Shown here one piece after another: positions 25,598 through 34,753 of a stretch of 64,000 nucleotides of DNA. The stretch is from Roseivivax sediminis (GTDB lineage Bacteria > Pseudomonadota > Alphaproteobacteria > Rhodobacterales > Rhodobacteraceae), in the NCBI RefSeq assembly GCF_900112685.1, contig NZ_FOMS01000014.1, positions 1 through 64,000 of the forward strand. The letters run 5' to 3'. Positions within the stretch are counted from its first letter, which is position 1. Each line of letters begins with the position of its first letter. The position numbers and the translations under genes were made by a program. The notes under the pieces were generated by a model, which did not search any database, had not been told where the DNA came from, and was given only the letters and a program-made list of their open reading frames with translations.

Positions 25598-28093
25598 TTG
25601 AAGCTGCCCATTTGGCGTTTCGCCCTCTACGCGCTGGTCATCCTGACCGGCATTGCGATAGCTCTACCGACTTTCCTGCCGCGACACCTCGCTCAATCCT
25701 GGCCGACTGCGCCGGTAGCGCTCGGCCTCGATCTCCGGGGCGGCGCCTCCCTGACGCTGCGTGCCGACGAAGCCGCAATCCGTGCGGGACTGGTCTCCAA
25801 TTTTGTCGTGGCATTGACCGAAGCAGAGCCCGATCTGATCGCCGGAGCAACAAAGGACGGGGACCGACTGCTCATCGCGATCCCGGAAGGAATGACCCGG
25901 GATGTAGCGATGAGCATTGCCAGCGGGGTCATCCCCGACGTGGGCGGCGGCCCCATGCAGAGCGCTCAGCCGGCCTTCACATTGGCCGGGGACGAAGATG
26001 TGGTCACTGCCACTCTACGACCTGCAGCGGTTGCACTCGCTCAGGCAGATGCCGTCGCGCGCAGCATCGAGGTCATCCGGAACCGGATCGACGAGGCCGG
26101 CGTGGCCGAACCGTCGATCCAGTCGCTGGGTCGGGATCGGATCCTTGTTCAGATGCCGGGCGTCTCCGATCCCCAGGGCTTGCGGTCCCTCCTTGGGGCC
26201 ACGGCGGAACTCACTTTTCATGAGGTTCTCCCTGCGGACACCGAAGGCGCGATGCGCCTTCCGGAGGTTGGGGGCACGGAGATATGGGTTTCCGGCCGCC
26301 CTGCGCTAGATGGCGAGCGGTTGGTCGACGCCAGCGCCGCGTTCGATCCGGAAACCGGCGCTCCCGTCGTCCAGTTTCGCTTCGATACCGAAGGGGCGCG
26401 CCTTTTTGGCGAGCTCACCCAGGAGTTCCTCGGGCAGAGGTTCGCCATCGTTCTCGACGGACAGGTCATTTCCGCGCCTGTGATCCAGGCGCCGATCCTT
26501 GGGGGATCAGGCGTCATCAGCGGCGCTTTCACTGTGGATGAGACATCGACGCTGGCGGCTCTGCTGCGCGCGGGAGCCCTCCCTGTGCCCCTCGAGATCA
26601 TCGAGGAACGCACCGTCGGTGCCGACCTTGGCGCCGATGCCATTGCGATGGGGCTATGGACCGGGCTTGCGGGGTTCGCGCTGATAGCGGCGATGATGAT
26701 CGCGCTCTACGGCACCTGGGGCGCGGTGGCGACCGGGGCGCTCTTGATAAATGTCGCTCTTACCATATCCGCACTCGTTCTGCTGGGCGCGACCCTGACG
26801 CTTCCTGGCATCGCCGGCCTGATCCTTGGCATGGGGCTGGCTGTCGATGCCAACGTGCTCATAAACGAACGCATCCGCGAGGAGACACGGGCCGGAAAGC
26901 GAGCGGCTTCGGCGGTGCAGTCGGGCTTTGACAGGGCCTACCGCGCGATCCTCGATTCCAACCTGACGACGCTCATTGCGACCGCGCTGCTCTTCTGGCT
27001 GGGATCGGGCCCGGTGCGGGGTTTCGCCCTTACAATGGGTCTCGGCATCGCGATTTCGCTCTTCACCGCCGTCGCCGTGGTGCGGGCCGCAATGGATATT
27101 CACCTGCGCAAGCGCGGGCCAAAGACGTTCAAGATCAAGCCGCTGTTCAGTTTTCTGGCCCCCGCGCGCGTACCCTCCTATCGCTTCATGCGAGCACGGT
27201 TCGTCGGTCTTGCTGTGTCGCTGCTACTGTCCTTGGCCTCTATCGGTCTCTTCGTTTCGCCGGGCCTGAACTACGGAGTGGATTTCCGCGGCGGCGTGCT
27301 GATCGAGGCGAGCAGCGACACCCCGGCCGATCTCGGCGCGATGCGCACCGGCATGGAAGTGCTGAGCCTTGGCGAAGTCTCGCTCCAGGAAAGTGAGGGC
27401 GGGCGCTCGGTCCTGATCCGCGTCGAGGAGCAGCCCGGTGGCGAAGCTGCACAGACGGCCGCGGCCGAAGCCGTGCGAGGTGTTGTGGCGGAGGTGTCTC
27501 CGGGTACCGATATCGACCGGGTCGAGATCGTCGGCCCCCGCGTCAGCGCGGAACTGGCTATCGCGGGCCTCATCGCTGTCGCCGCGGCGAGCCTAGCCAT
27601 GCTCGGCTACATCTGGGCGCGCTTCGACTGGCCCTATGCCGTGGGCGCCATCGTGACGCTGGTGCTCGACATCACCAAGACCGTGGGGTTTCTCGCGCTC
27701 ACGGGGCTCGATTTCGGGCTGACTGCCATCGCGGCACTGTTGACGCTGATTGGCTATTCGGTCAACGACAAGGTCGTGGTTTACGATCGGATGCGCGAGA
27801 ATGCGGGTCGGTACCCGGAAATGTCATTGCGCGAGCTGATCGAACTATCGATCAACCAGACACTCGCGCGGTCGCTCTACACCTCCGGCACAGCTCTGCT
27901 GGCGATGCTGCCGATGGCAATCTGGGGCGGCGCCGCCGTCCAGAGCTTCGCCATTCCGATGGCCTTCGGCATCGTGGTTGCGGCCTTGTCGTCAATCTTC
28001 ATCGCGGCGCCTATCCTTCTTTTCCTTGGGGACTGGTGCCGTCGGCATCGGCTCGTAGAGCCGATGCCCTCAAAGCCGCTTATTAAGCCATGA
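25598..28093 (+). CDS. secDF: Protein translocase SecD-SecF fusion
   Basis: An 831-residue fused SecDF. The SecD half has an N-terminal helix, LGLDLRGGASLTL (the D1 motif), the P1 periplasmic domain with RNRIDEAGVAEPSIQSLGRD and VQMPGVSDPQGLRSLLGATA, then five helices including GLILGMGLAVDANVLINERI. The SecF half restarts near residue 530 with LNYGVDFRGGVLIEAS and ends with ALLTLIGYSVNDKVVVYDRM. SecDF uses proton flow to help pull proteins across the inner membrane. The TTG at 25598 (KLPIWRFALY follows) fits the usual short SecD N-terminus. Alphaproteobacteria usually have separate secD and secF with yajC; this unaccompanied fusion may be a second copy. Confidence 0.9.
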   Translation: MKLPIWRFALYALVILTGIAIALPTFLPRHLAQSWPTAPVALGLDLRGGASLTLRADEAAIRAGLVSNFVVALTEAEPDLIAGATKDGDRLLIAIPEGMTRDVAMSIASGVIPDVGGGPMQSAQPAFTLAGDEDVVTATLRPAAVALAQADAVARSIEVIRNRIDEAGVAEPSIQSLGRDRILVQMPGVSDPQGLRSLLGATAELTFHEVLPADTEGAMRLPEVGGTEIWVSGRPALDGERLVDASAAFDPETGAPVVQFRFDTEGARLFGELTQEFLGQRFAIVLDGQVISAPVIQAPILGGSGVISGAFTVDETSTLAALLRAGALPVPLEIIEERTVGADLGADAIAMGLWTGLAGFALIAAMMIALYGTWGAVATGALLINVALTISALVLLGATLTLPGIAGLILGMGLAVDANVLINERIREETRAGKRAASAVQSGFDRAYRAILDSNLTTLIATALLFWLGSGPVRGFALTMGLGIAISLFTAVAVVRAAMDIHLRKRGPKTFKIKPLFSFLAPARVPSYRFMRARFVGLAVSLLLSLASIGLFVSPGLNYGVDFRGGVLIEASSDTPADLGAMRTGMEVLSLGEVSLQESEGGRSVLIRVEEQPGGEAAQTAAAEAVRGVVAEVSPGTDIDRVEIVGPRVSAELAIAGLIAVAAASLAMLGYIWARFDWPYAVGAIVTLVLDITKTVGFLALTGLDFGLTAIAALLTLIGYSVNDKVVVYDRMRENAGRYPEMSLRELIELSINQTLARSLYTSGTALLAMLPMAIWGGAAVQSFAIPMAFGIVVAALSSIFIAAPILLFLGDWCRRHRLVEPMPSKPLIKP

Positions 28094-28470
28094 TAGAGGA
28101 TTTCTGGCAAATTGCAGCGGTCGGGTTCGCTGCGCAGATGTTCGACGGCGCGCTCGGTATGGCCTACGGGCTCACCTCCACGTCGCTCCTGCTCACTCTC
28201 GGGTACTCGCCAGCCGCAGCGAGCGCAGCGGTCCACTTGGCGGAAACCGCGACCACCGCCGTCAGCGCTGGCTCACATCACCTTGCCCGGAACGTCGACT
28301 GGAAGCTGGTTCGCCCACTATGTAACCACCGGCCCAATTCTGAGTTCCATGCGATGCCGCGGTGCGGCGTCCCGATACGGCCGTTCGGATCGTCGTACAG
28401 CGCCGGTTGCATCATGGACATCGGCGACGCGGGGCAAAGCGGACTTCAGATGCTGCCCCGATGCAGCTGA
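28090..28470 (+). pseudogene. TauE/SafE-family exporter, truncated
   Basis: Overlapping the secDF stop (ATGA), the frame begins MIEDFWQIAAVGFAAQMFDG, ALGMAYGLTSTSLLLTLGYS, PAAASAAVHLAETATTAVSA and GSHHLARNVDWKLV, a standard TauE/SafE N-terminal pair of helices. After ~28316 the sequence is unrelated (CNHRPNSEFHAMPRCG) and the other six helices are missing. The break is probably an insertion or deletion scar. No IS is recognisable in 28317-28533. Confidence 0.75.
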
Positions 28471-28533
28471 AGAGTCTCCGCCGGCTGGCCACGGCCGCAG
28501 CACTGTTTTTGCCGATGCCAAAGGCCGTTCGGG

Positions 28534-29094
28534 TTAATGCGCGTGGCCGGCGTGGCTGTGGCCGGTCGCATCGGCGGCGCCGACCTCCACGTCCATCGGG
28601 ATCGGGCCGCGGTCGGTGGCGAGGGTCACCTCAATATACCCGCCTTCACCCAGTTCGGCACGCAGGCCTGTTAGGCGGATCGCAAGCTCCTGCGGGGCAA
28701 AGCGCAGGGAACCGCCGGGCGGGAGAGGCATCTCGGCAAGCGGCGCGTAGCTCCCTGTGCCATCGCCGAGGCTGAAGCCGACGATCTCGGCGTCGTCGGC
28801 GAGGTCGCTCGAGGCGCCGGTGAGCACGACGCGGTCCTCGGACGGATTCTCGACCGCCAGAAACACGAGCGCGGCGTCGCCGGTCGTCGCACGGGTCCAG
28901 GCATGGACGGCGCGCAGACCGTGCGCCTCGGTCACGTGCGAGACCGATCCGCCCTCGGCGTGGTCATCGTGATCTTCTTCGTGCGCGTGGTCGTCGTGGA
29001 CATGATCCTCGCCGGTCTCGGCGTGGCCGTGACCGTCATCGGCGAGGGCCGGCGTAGCGGCGAGCAGGAGGGCGAGAAGTGCGGCGCGAGACAT
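28534..29094 (-). CDS. His-rich periplasmic PCuAC-like metal-binding protein
   Basis: A 186-residue exported protein. After the signal peptide (MSRAALLALLLAATPALA) is a histidine/acid-rich stretch (~20-45: GHGHAETGEDHVHDDHAHEE) suited to Zn or Cu binding. The rest follows the PCuAC (DUF461) fold: HAWTRATTGDAALVFLAVEN, SEDRVVLTGASSDLADDAEI, EMPLPPGGSLRFAP and a final strand, with a His-rich tail (GHSHAGHAH). The canonical H-x-M pair is not intact: the position reads ELAIRLTGL. Binding may therefore have shifted to the His clusters. Last gene of a four-gene ABC cluster; a periplasmic metal chaperone role is inferred. Confidence 0.75.
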   Translation of the reverse strand: MSRAALLALLLAATPALADDGHGHAETGEDHVHDDHAHEEDHDDHAEGGSVSHVTEAHGLRAVHAWTRATTGDAALVFLAVENPSEDRVVLTGASSDLADDAEIVGFSLGDGTGSYAPLAEMPLPPGGSLRFAPQELAIRLTGLRAELGEGGYIEVTLATDRGPIPMDVEVGAADATGHSHAGHAH

Positions 29095-29114
29095 GGCGCA
29101 TCTCTTTTCAGATG

Positions 29115-30428
29115 TCAGGCGCGCAGGCCGCCGACGACGGACTGGCGACGTTGGGCAAGGACCGGCAGCAGCGACAGGATCGTGGTGACGCTGAGAAAGC
29201 CGGCGACGAGGTGGAACTCGCTCCAGCCGAGCGAGGCGCTGACGACGATGTCGGTGCGCTCGGTCACGATGCGCGAGAGGATCGCTGTGGCCGCATAACC
29301 GACGCCGAGGCCGAGCGTCGCGCCCGTCGCCAGAAGTGCAGTGCCATAGGACCACATCACTGCGAGCACGAAGCGCGAGGACGCGCCGAGCGCGCGCAGT
29401 AGCGCGATCTGCCGGCGAAAGAGCCGCGAGAGGATGAAGAGCCCGAGAAGGACGCTCGCCGCGACGAGGCCTTGCGTGACGAGAGCCATGATCGACATCG
29501 CCTGGCGCACGTCGCCCATGACGATGTAGAGGTTCGACAAGACGGTGCCGGGGAAGAAGGCCATCGTTTCGCCGTCGCGGGTGAATTCCGAGCGCAGCGC
29601 GTAGTTGGCCCAGAGCTCGTCCGCGCGCACCACGATGGCGGGTGTGCCGGGAAAGTGGTCCGGGTCAAAGGGCGGACCGATACGGCCGGCGTCCGAGGGT
29701 GCGTGGCCGTTGGCAAGGCCGTGGGTTTCCCACACGGTCTCGACCGGCACGAGGATCGAGCGGTCCCACGGCGTGCCGGTCGGGGCCATGCGGCCGACGA
29801 CCTCGATCTCGGTGCCGGCATGGGCGCCCTCTTCGAGGGCGCTGCCGTGGCCGTGGGCAGGTGTAAAAACCGCGCCAATCTCGAGTTCCGAGAGCGCGCC
29901 GGCGATGGCCTCGCCGCTCGATCGCCACATCCGACCCTCGATCCGGTTGTCGCTGAGGTGGCGCGCGAAGCTCTCGATCGTGCCGACGACGGGGGCCGAG
30001 CGGTAGCTGTCGCCGAAGGCAAGAGGGGCGGCGATCTCGACGTTCTCGTGCGAGGCCACGCGCTCGAAGGCGGCGCCGCCGAGAAGGGGGACGTCCTGCG
30101 GCTGCAGGAAGACGGTGGCGAAGAGCATGGTCAGCTCGCTGCCCGGCGCGGTGACGACGAGGTCGAACTTGTCGGCCGCCTGCGCGGTGCCGGCGCGCAG
30201 GCCGCGCTCCTGCGCGACGAGGCCGATACCCATGCCGACCGAGATCGCGATGAGCGCAACGAACATCGTGTTGGCCCAGCGGAAACGCCAGAGGATCGCC
30301 GAGACGAGCGGAAACGGGGCCACCCCGCGCAGGAGCGCCACGCCGATCGCAAGGGCCGGGACGAGAAAGAGCGCGAGGATCAGAGCGTCCTGTGCGCCGG
30401 AGGGAAGCGAGAGCCAAATGTCTCTCAT
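29115..30428 (-). CDS. ABC transporter permease, MacB/FtsX-like
   Basis: A 437-residue protein with an N-terminal helix pair (ALILALFLVPALAIGVALLR and WRFRWANTMFVALIAISVGM). It has a large periplasmic domain (~75-310, containing TAPGSELTMLFATVFLQPQD) and three C-terminal helices ending in an FtsX-like block (SRLFRRQIALLRALGASSRF). This topology fits mechanotransmission or lipoprotein-type ABC exporters. It overlaps the ATPase gene by four bases. Paired with His-rich and DUF3299-like proteins, it resembles the permease of zinc-regulated zrg-type clusters. Confidence 0.8.
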   Translation of the reverse strand: MRDIWLSLPSGAQDALILALFLVPALAIGVALLRGVAPFPLVSAILWRFRWANTMFVALIAISVGMGIGLVAQERGLRAGTAQAADKFDLVVTAPGSELTMLFATVFLQPQDVPLLGGAAFERVASHENVEIAAPLAFGDSYRSAPVVGTIESFARHLSDNRIEGRMWRSSGEAIAGALSELEIGAVFTPAHGHGSALEEGAHAGTEIEVVGRMAPTGTPWDRSILVPVETVWETHGLANGHAPSDAGRIGPPFDPDHFPGTPAIVVRADELWANYALRSEFTRDGETMAFFPGTVLSNLYIVMGDVRQAMSIMALVTQGLVAASVLLGLFILSRLFRRQIALLRALGASSRFVLAVMWSYGTALLATGATLGLGVGYAATAILSRIVTERTDIVVSASLGWSEFHLVAGFLSVTTILSLLPVLAQRRQSVVGGLRA

Positions 30429-31111
30429 GCCGCCTCTGCCCGCGCATCGGAGACGAGGCGGCCGTCCTCGACGGTCAGCACGCGGTCCATCCGCGCCAGC
30501 AGCGCACCGTCGTGGCTGACTGCGACCATGGTCTTGCCGCCCTCGCGGGCGAGCGCCACCAGATCCTCGATCAGCTGGTCGGCGGCCTCGCGGTGCAGGC
30601 TCGCTGTCGGCTCATCCGCGAGCAGGATGCCAGCGTCGTTCGCCAGCGCCCGGGCTATGGCAACGCGCTGGCGCTCCCCGCCCGAGAAGGTCGCAACCGT
30701 ACGGCGATCCACGGGCACGCCGAGGCGCGACAGGTGGCTTGCGGCACGCGCGACGATGTCCGTGCGGTCCTTGCGCGGGCGGAACTGAGCGGCGAGGGAC
30801 GCGTTTCCGAGGGCGCCGAGCTCGTCGAAAAGCAGGAAATCCTGGAAGATCAGACCGATGCGGCGCGCGCGGAACACCGCGCGGGCGCCCGGCGTGAGCG
30901 CGGCGAGGTCGGTGTCGCCCCAGTGGACGGAACCGGTTAAGCCCTCGAGAAGCCCCGCGAGCGCGTAGAGCAGCGTCGATTTGCCGGCACCCGAGGGGCC
31001 GCGCACGCCGATCAGGCTGCCCGCAGGCACCTCGAGGCGGTCCACGTCAAGGAGCCGGCGTCCACGGTCGCTCGTCACGGCGAGCGCTTTCAGGGTGAGA
31101 TCGAGGGTCAT
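30425..31111 (-). CDS. ABC transporter ATPase, LolD/MacB-like
   Basis: A 228-residue ATPase with Walker A GPSGAGKSTLLYALAGLL (~35-52), Q-loop IGLIFQDFLLFDELGALGNA, signature TFSGGERQRVAIARALANDA, Walker B ILLADEPTASLHREA and H-loop MVAVSHDGALLARMD. The tight four-base overlap with the permease makes them one transporter. It belongs to the MacB/LolD branch rather than the nutrient importers. Confidence 0.88.
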   Translation of the reverse strand: MTLDLTLKALAVTSDRGRRLLDVDRLEVPAGSLIGVRGPSGAGKSTLLYALAGLLEGLTGSVHWGDTDLAALTPGARAVFRARRIGLIFQDFLLFDELGALGNASLAAQFRPRKDRTDIVARAASHLSRLGVPVDRRTVATFSGGERQRVAIARALANDAGILLADEPTASLHREAADQLIEDLVALAREGGKTMVAVSHDGALLARMDRVLTVEDGRLVSDARAEAA

Positions 31112-31117
31112 GACACC

Positions 31118-31549
31118 TTACGAATAGGTCGCGTCTTCGAGCCGGGCCTGGCTCAGGAACCCGGTCTCGGGGTCGCGGTATTCGTCCAGCACGAGAATCC
31201 CTTCGGCCACGAGCTCGACCGTGTAATAGACCGGATCGACGGTTCGCTTGGTGTAGACGGCGAGAATGTCGTCGGGCCAGTCGGCCGATGTCTCGCAGAA
31301 CGGGCAGACCGCCATCGGGCGCTGGGTGAGCACGAAGAACTGCGCCTCAGCCTTGAGAGGAGGGGCCATGTAGCCCTCGAGCCGGACACGTTGTCCGGCC
31401 ATGGATCGCGCGATGTCCGAAAAGCTGCCGTCGCGGTCGTAGAGCTCGCGCGGCATGATCGGCTGCTCCTGCGCTGCGGCGAGCGTGCGGGTAAGCGGGA
31501 TCAGGGCGAGGCCGGCGGTCGTGCGGCCGAGAAAGCATCTGCGGTGCAT
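31118..31549 (-). CDS. Tat-exported DUF3299-like protein with CPFC motif
   Basis: A 143-residue protein. RRCFLGRTTAGLALIPL is a twin-arginine-type signal; the mature part contains GQRVRLEGYMAPPLKAEAQF, FVLTQRPMAVCPFCETSADW and a C-terminal strand region. The layout (G-xx-VRLxGYM..P then a Cys motif) resembles DUF3299 proteins that accompany metal-linked ABC genes. The CPFC pair could bind a metal or be redox active. It is the first gene of the cluster, 6 bases before the ATPase. Family assignment is moderate. Confidence 0.55.
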   Translation of the reverse strand: MHRRCFLGRTTAGLALIPLTRTLAAAQEQPIMPRELYDRDGSFSDIARSMAGQRVRLEGYMAPPLKAEAQFFVLTQRPMAVCPFCETSADWPDDILAVYTKRTVDPVYYTVELVAEGILVLDEYRDPETGFLSQARLEDATYS

Positions 31550-31692
31550 GTCGCCCTCCTGTCAGATCATTGGCTGGTGCGACTGTAATCCCGCGCCGGC
31601 CTGCCAGGGAGCCCCGCGGCATGAAGTTTGGGTGAAGATGACAGGGGCCGCGCGGTGGCGCCCCCCGGAACAATGCGGATTGCCGCGTACGA

Positions 31693-33183
31693 TCACTCGG
31701 CGGTCATCGCATGGTGCATCACGTGGAAGATCACGTTCTGCTCGATTGTGCCGTCATAGAGATGCGCGAACGGGCCCTTGGCGTAGACCGCGACGTCCTC
31801 GCCCGAGTGGCTCTCGGAACTCTTGGGGATCAGCGCTTGTTGGAGGTAGTCGATGTCGGTCGCCTCTTCGTTGGTCACGTCGGCGCGGGTGCCGGTGAAC
31901 TCGCCCTCATCGTTCGGTACGAGGATCGAACCGGGGCCGTTGAGGTAACCGATCACGGTGTAGGGCTTCTCGTCGGCGCCAAGCTCGGGCTCGCCTGAAT
32001 GCTCGACCTGGTCGTCCGAGGCCGTCATGCAGAGCCCGAGGATGTCCGAGCCGCGGCCGCAATAGCCGTTGAACGCCAGCGAGTGCTCGTGGTCGGCGGT
32101 GACGACGATCAACGTATCCGCGTCGTCGGTCATCTCGTCGGCGAGCGCCACGGCCTCGGCGAACGCCATGCCGTCACGCACCATGCGCGCGGCGTTGCCG
32201 GCATGGTTGGCGTGGTCGACGCGGCCGGCCTCGACCTGCAGGAAGAAGCCGTTCTCGCCGCCCTTGGCCTGAAGCGCGGTGATCGCGGCCTCGGTCATCT
32301 CGGCCAGCGAGGGCTCGTCGTTGCGGTCGGCCTCGTACATCATATGGCTCATCTCGAAGAGACCGAGGATCGGGGCGTCTGCCTCGGGGTCGATCTCGCC
32401 GAAGGTGACCATGTCGGAGGCGAACTGCGCGCCGAGCTCGTTCTGCGCGACCTCGACGAGGTTCTGGCCGTCTGCGCGGCGGCCGCCTTCTTCGCTCTCG
32501 GGCAGGAAGTGACGCATGCCGCCGCCCATGGCGACATCGATCACGCCGGCTTCCATCGCCGCCAACAGCTGCTGGGCGATGTCGCTCTGGCTTTCGCAGC
32601 CTTCGGGGACCGCGTCCTCGAAGTTGCGGTCGACCGACTTGGCGTAGGCCGAGGCCGGGGTGGCGTGCGTGATGCGCGCGGTCGAGACGATGCCGGTGGC
32701 CTTGCCCATCCCGTCCGCAATCTCGTTGAACGAGGCGACGGTGTTGCCCTCGAGGGTTGAGCAGTCGCCGCGGACGACCTCCGAGGTCACGCCGACGACG
32801 CCGATGTTGGTCTTCACGCCCGACATCATCGCGGTGCCGGTACCGGCCGAATCCGGCGTCTGCGAGTTGACGTTGTAGGTCTTCACCAGCGCGAGGTTCG
32901 GGAAGGTCTCGAACGGCAGCACGTGCTCGTCGCCGAAATTGCCGGCCTGCTGACCCGCGAAGAGGCGCGTTGCATAGTTCGAGCCGACGCCGTTGCCGTC
33001 CGAGACCATCAGAATTATGTTAAGGGCGCGGTCGGTGTTCTGCTGACGCTCAAGCGCGGCTGCGACGGTGTCTTGTGCGGCGATGAACCACTCGTTGCCG
33101 GTCTGCGGCAGATCCTGCGCAAAGGCGGGCATAGCCGTGGCGGCGGCCAGCGCGAAGGTGGAGGCCGTGAGAGTTCTGGTCAT
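31693..33183 (-). CDS. phoA: Alkaline phosphatase, PhoA family
   Basis: A 496-residue periplasmic metalloenzyme. It has a signal peptide (MTRTLTASTFALAAATAMPAFA) and ALNIILMVSDGNGV (metal Asp). The catalytic serine is in TPDSAGTGTAMMSGVKTN, with GGGMRHFLPESEEGG, VEAGRVDHANHAGNA, VVTADHEHSLAFNGYCGRGS and SSESHSGEDVAVYAKGP supplying metal ligands. It removes phosphate from monoesters, using Zn and Mg. ATG 33183 is preferred to 33192 because AGGGA is 8 bases upstream. A possible Pho box lies at 33259-33276. Confidence 0.93.
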   Translation of the reverse strand: MTRTLTASTFALAAATAMPAFAQDLPQTGNEWFIAAQDTVAAALERQQNTDRALNIILMVSDGNGVGSNYATRLFAGQQAGNFGDEHVLPFETFPNLALVKTYNVNSQTPDSAGTGTAMMSGVKTNIGVVGVTSEVVRGDCSTLEGNTVASFNEIADGMGKATGIVSTARITHATPASAYAKSVDRNFEDAVPEGCESQSDIAQQLLAAMEAGVIDVAMGGGMRHFLPESEEGGRRADGQNLVEVAQNELGAQFASDMVTFGEIDPEADAPILGLFEMSHMMYEADRNDEPSLAEMTEAAITALQAKGGENGFFLQVEAGRVDHANHAGNAARMVRDGMAFAEAVALADEMTDDADTLIVVTADHEHSLAFNGYCGRGSDILGLCMTASDDQVEHSGEPELGADEKPYTVIGYLNGPGSILVPNDEGEFTGTRADVTNEEATDIDYLQQALIPKSSESHSGEDVAVYAKGPFAHLYDGTIEQNVIFHVMHHAMTAE

Positions 33184-33258
33184 GGAGTCCATCCCTGTCT
33201 TCGTTCCAAATCGGCGGCACCGGGCGGCGCCACACGGGGCGACGCGTAGACCCCGCAG

Positions 33259-33276
33259 ATGACAGTTCCTTGAAGA
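33259..33276 (-). promoter_or_regulatory. Candidate Pho box upstream of phoA
   Basis: On the minus strand, TCTTCAAggaaCTGTCAT places a perfect PhoB half-site (CTGTCAT) 11 bases after a weaker one, the spacing PhoB needs. It lies ~75 bases before the phoA start. One half-site is poor, so this is tentative. Confidence 0.35.
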
Positions 33277-33831
33277 CGGGCGGCACTCAATTTCGGCAGT
33301 TCAGCGACGAAGCCGTGAGGGCGCTACGACAAATCACGCCAAGTCCTTAATCTGTCAATGAATACTCGCGATCGAGCCGTGCCTTCTGGAGTCGAGACGG
33401 TTGGGCCTTGGGCGAAGATGACGCGGGCACGGCACGTGGCCCAAGGCGCCGGAAGAAACGGGTCTCAGGTCAATATCCCGAAAGTAATGAATCTTTTTAA
33501 GTTATGCGAAATTTGAACTGTAGGTGATTGCGTTCGTTTGAGTCGATATTGGTTGATTTGGCTGAGGGTTCGAACATAAACTTTATGATATAAATATCAA
33601 AGCCAGACCGGTAAGTATAATTAGCGCTGGCCAGAACGGATCGCATCGCATGTTTGCAGTGATCCTGGTAAATATTGATGATCGAATTAATCTGATGTAT
33701 CTCCTGGATGTGTCGGAGATTGATTTTTTGCGCACCTTCAGGATATCCTGATTTATTCCGTATGTTTTATGCAGTCTTCTCTAGGGCGCTATGCCAAGAT
33801 CAGGCGATACTACCCTCTTATATTTGTGAAG
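33277..33831. other. AT-rich intergenic island
   Basis: ~555 bases between phoA and the anti-sigma gene. From ~33480 to 33840 the base composition turns markedly AT-rich (for example ATGATATAAATATCAAA), unlike the rest of the window. I see no ORF with a ribosome binding site or known domain. Confidence 0.5.
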
Positions 33832-34752
33832 TTAGTTTTGCATTATGCCTGACCCTTTCGAGAGGCCAGGATTTTTTCCATAATTTTGGCCTGATGTTCC
33901 ATCGAGTGTGTCGGCCATGATGCCCTTAGTTTGTGTTCCTAGGGATTTGAAATCAGGTTCCAACGTCGCAGGCGGAGATGTTTCATTTCGCATCTCGCTT
34001 CTCACTGTCTCTGCGAGATGACGAGCCTCAGCCTTCGGAAGACGAGTCGCGATGGAGGATGCTAGGGGACCGTCATGCCAGTATGAAAGCGCTACTCCGT
34101 AACGTTCGTCTTCGACAATTGTTCCGGGCCGGTCCTCCCAGCGGGGAGCAAGAAACAGTGTGAATGAGCGGCCGTCTTGAGCCACGTAGTCCAGTGCGAC
34201 GATGCGGGCGTCTTTGTCGTGAACCGCACGTTTATCGATCAACTGGAAGCCCTCGGATGACAAGTCGGGTGCGGATAGCCGGATGGCGACATCTTCCTGC
34301 AACCATCCAATCGCATGTTGTGCGCCGGAAGAGGTCGGCGTGAGCGGAGAGTTCGCATGTTCCGGGGGGTGTGCGGTAAACTGTCGGTAGCTTTCATCCA
34401 ACAGGGCCTGGCCTGAAGAATCCACTTCTCGTTGGCTACCTGCCCACCATCCGCCCAAAGCTGCCGTGGAAATCAGCACGCTCGCCACGGCTCTACGGAA
34501 CCACGGACGAGACCGCTCGTCATTTTCCTCGATTAGCCTGGAGAAGCGCTCGGGAACGGCTTCAGCGATGATGCCGGAATGGGCGGCACGAAGGGCAGCC
34601 GTTTGCGCGCGATAGTCTTTCAAACGAAGCGATGCTTGATTGTCACTTTCTACGAGTGCCTCCACCTCGGCCTTCCTGGCCGGGTCATGGTCCAGAAACC
34701 CGTCGGCAAGCGCCAGGAGGTCCAATTCCTCAATGTTGTCATGGTTTGTCAT
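33832..34752 (-). CDS. Membrane anti-sigma factor for the adjacent ECF sigma factor
   Basis: A 306-residue protein. The N-terminal ~80 residues (LDLLALADGFLDHDPARKAE, VPERFSRLIEEND) look like a cytoplasmic anti-sigma domain of the RskA/FecR type. One transmembrane helix follows (FRRAVASVLISTAALGGWWA, ~93-112). The rest is periplasmic, with WLQEDVAIRLSAPDLSSEGF and SFTLFLAPRWEDRPGT. It begins one base after the sigma factor stop, the normal sigma/anti-sigma arrangement. Such proteins hold the sigma factor until proteolysis or a signal releases it. Confidence 0.75.
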   Translation of the reverse strand: MTNHDNIEELDLLALADGFLDHDPARKAEVEALVESDNQASLRLKDYRAQTAALRAAHSGIIAEAVPERFSRLIEENDERSRPWFRRAVASVLISTAALGGWWAGSQREVDSSGQALLDESYRQFTAHPPEHANSPLTPTSSGAQHAIGWLQEDVAIRLSAPDLSSEGFQLIDKRAVHDKDARIVALDYVAQDGRSFTLFLAPRWEDRPGTIVEDERYGVALSYWHDGPLASSIATRLPKAEARHLAETVRSEMRNETSPPATLEPDFKSLGTQTKGIMADTLDGTSGQNYGKNPGLSKGSGIMQN

Positions 34753-34753
34753 G

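Noticed and set aside
33708-33920. A 70-codon plus-strand frame in the AT-rich island
   Set aside because: No ribosome binding site or family, Cys/Phe-rich random-looking product, and it overlaps the end of the anti-sigma gene.
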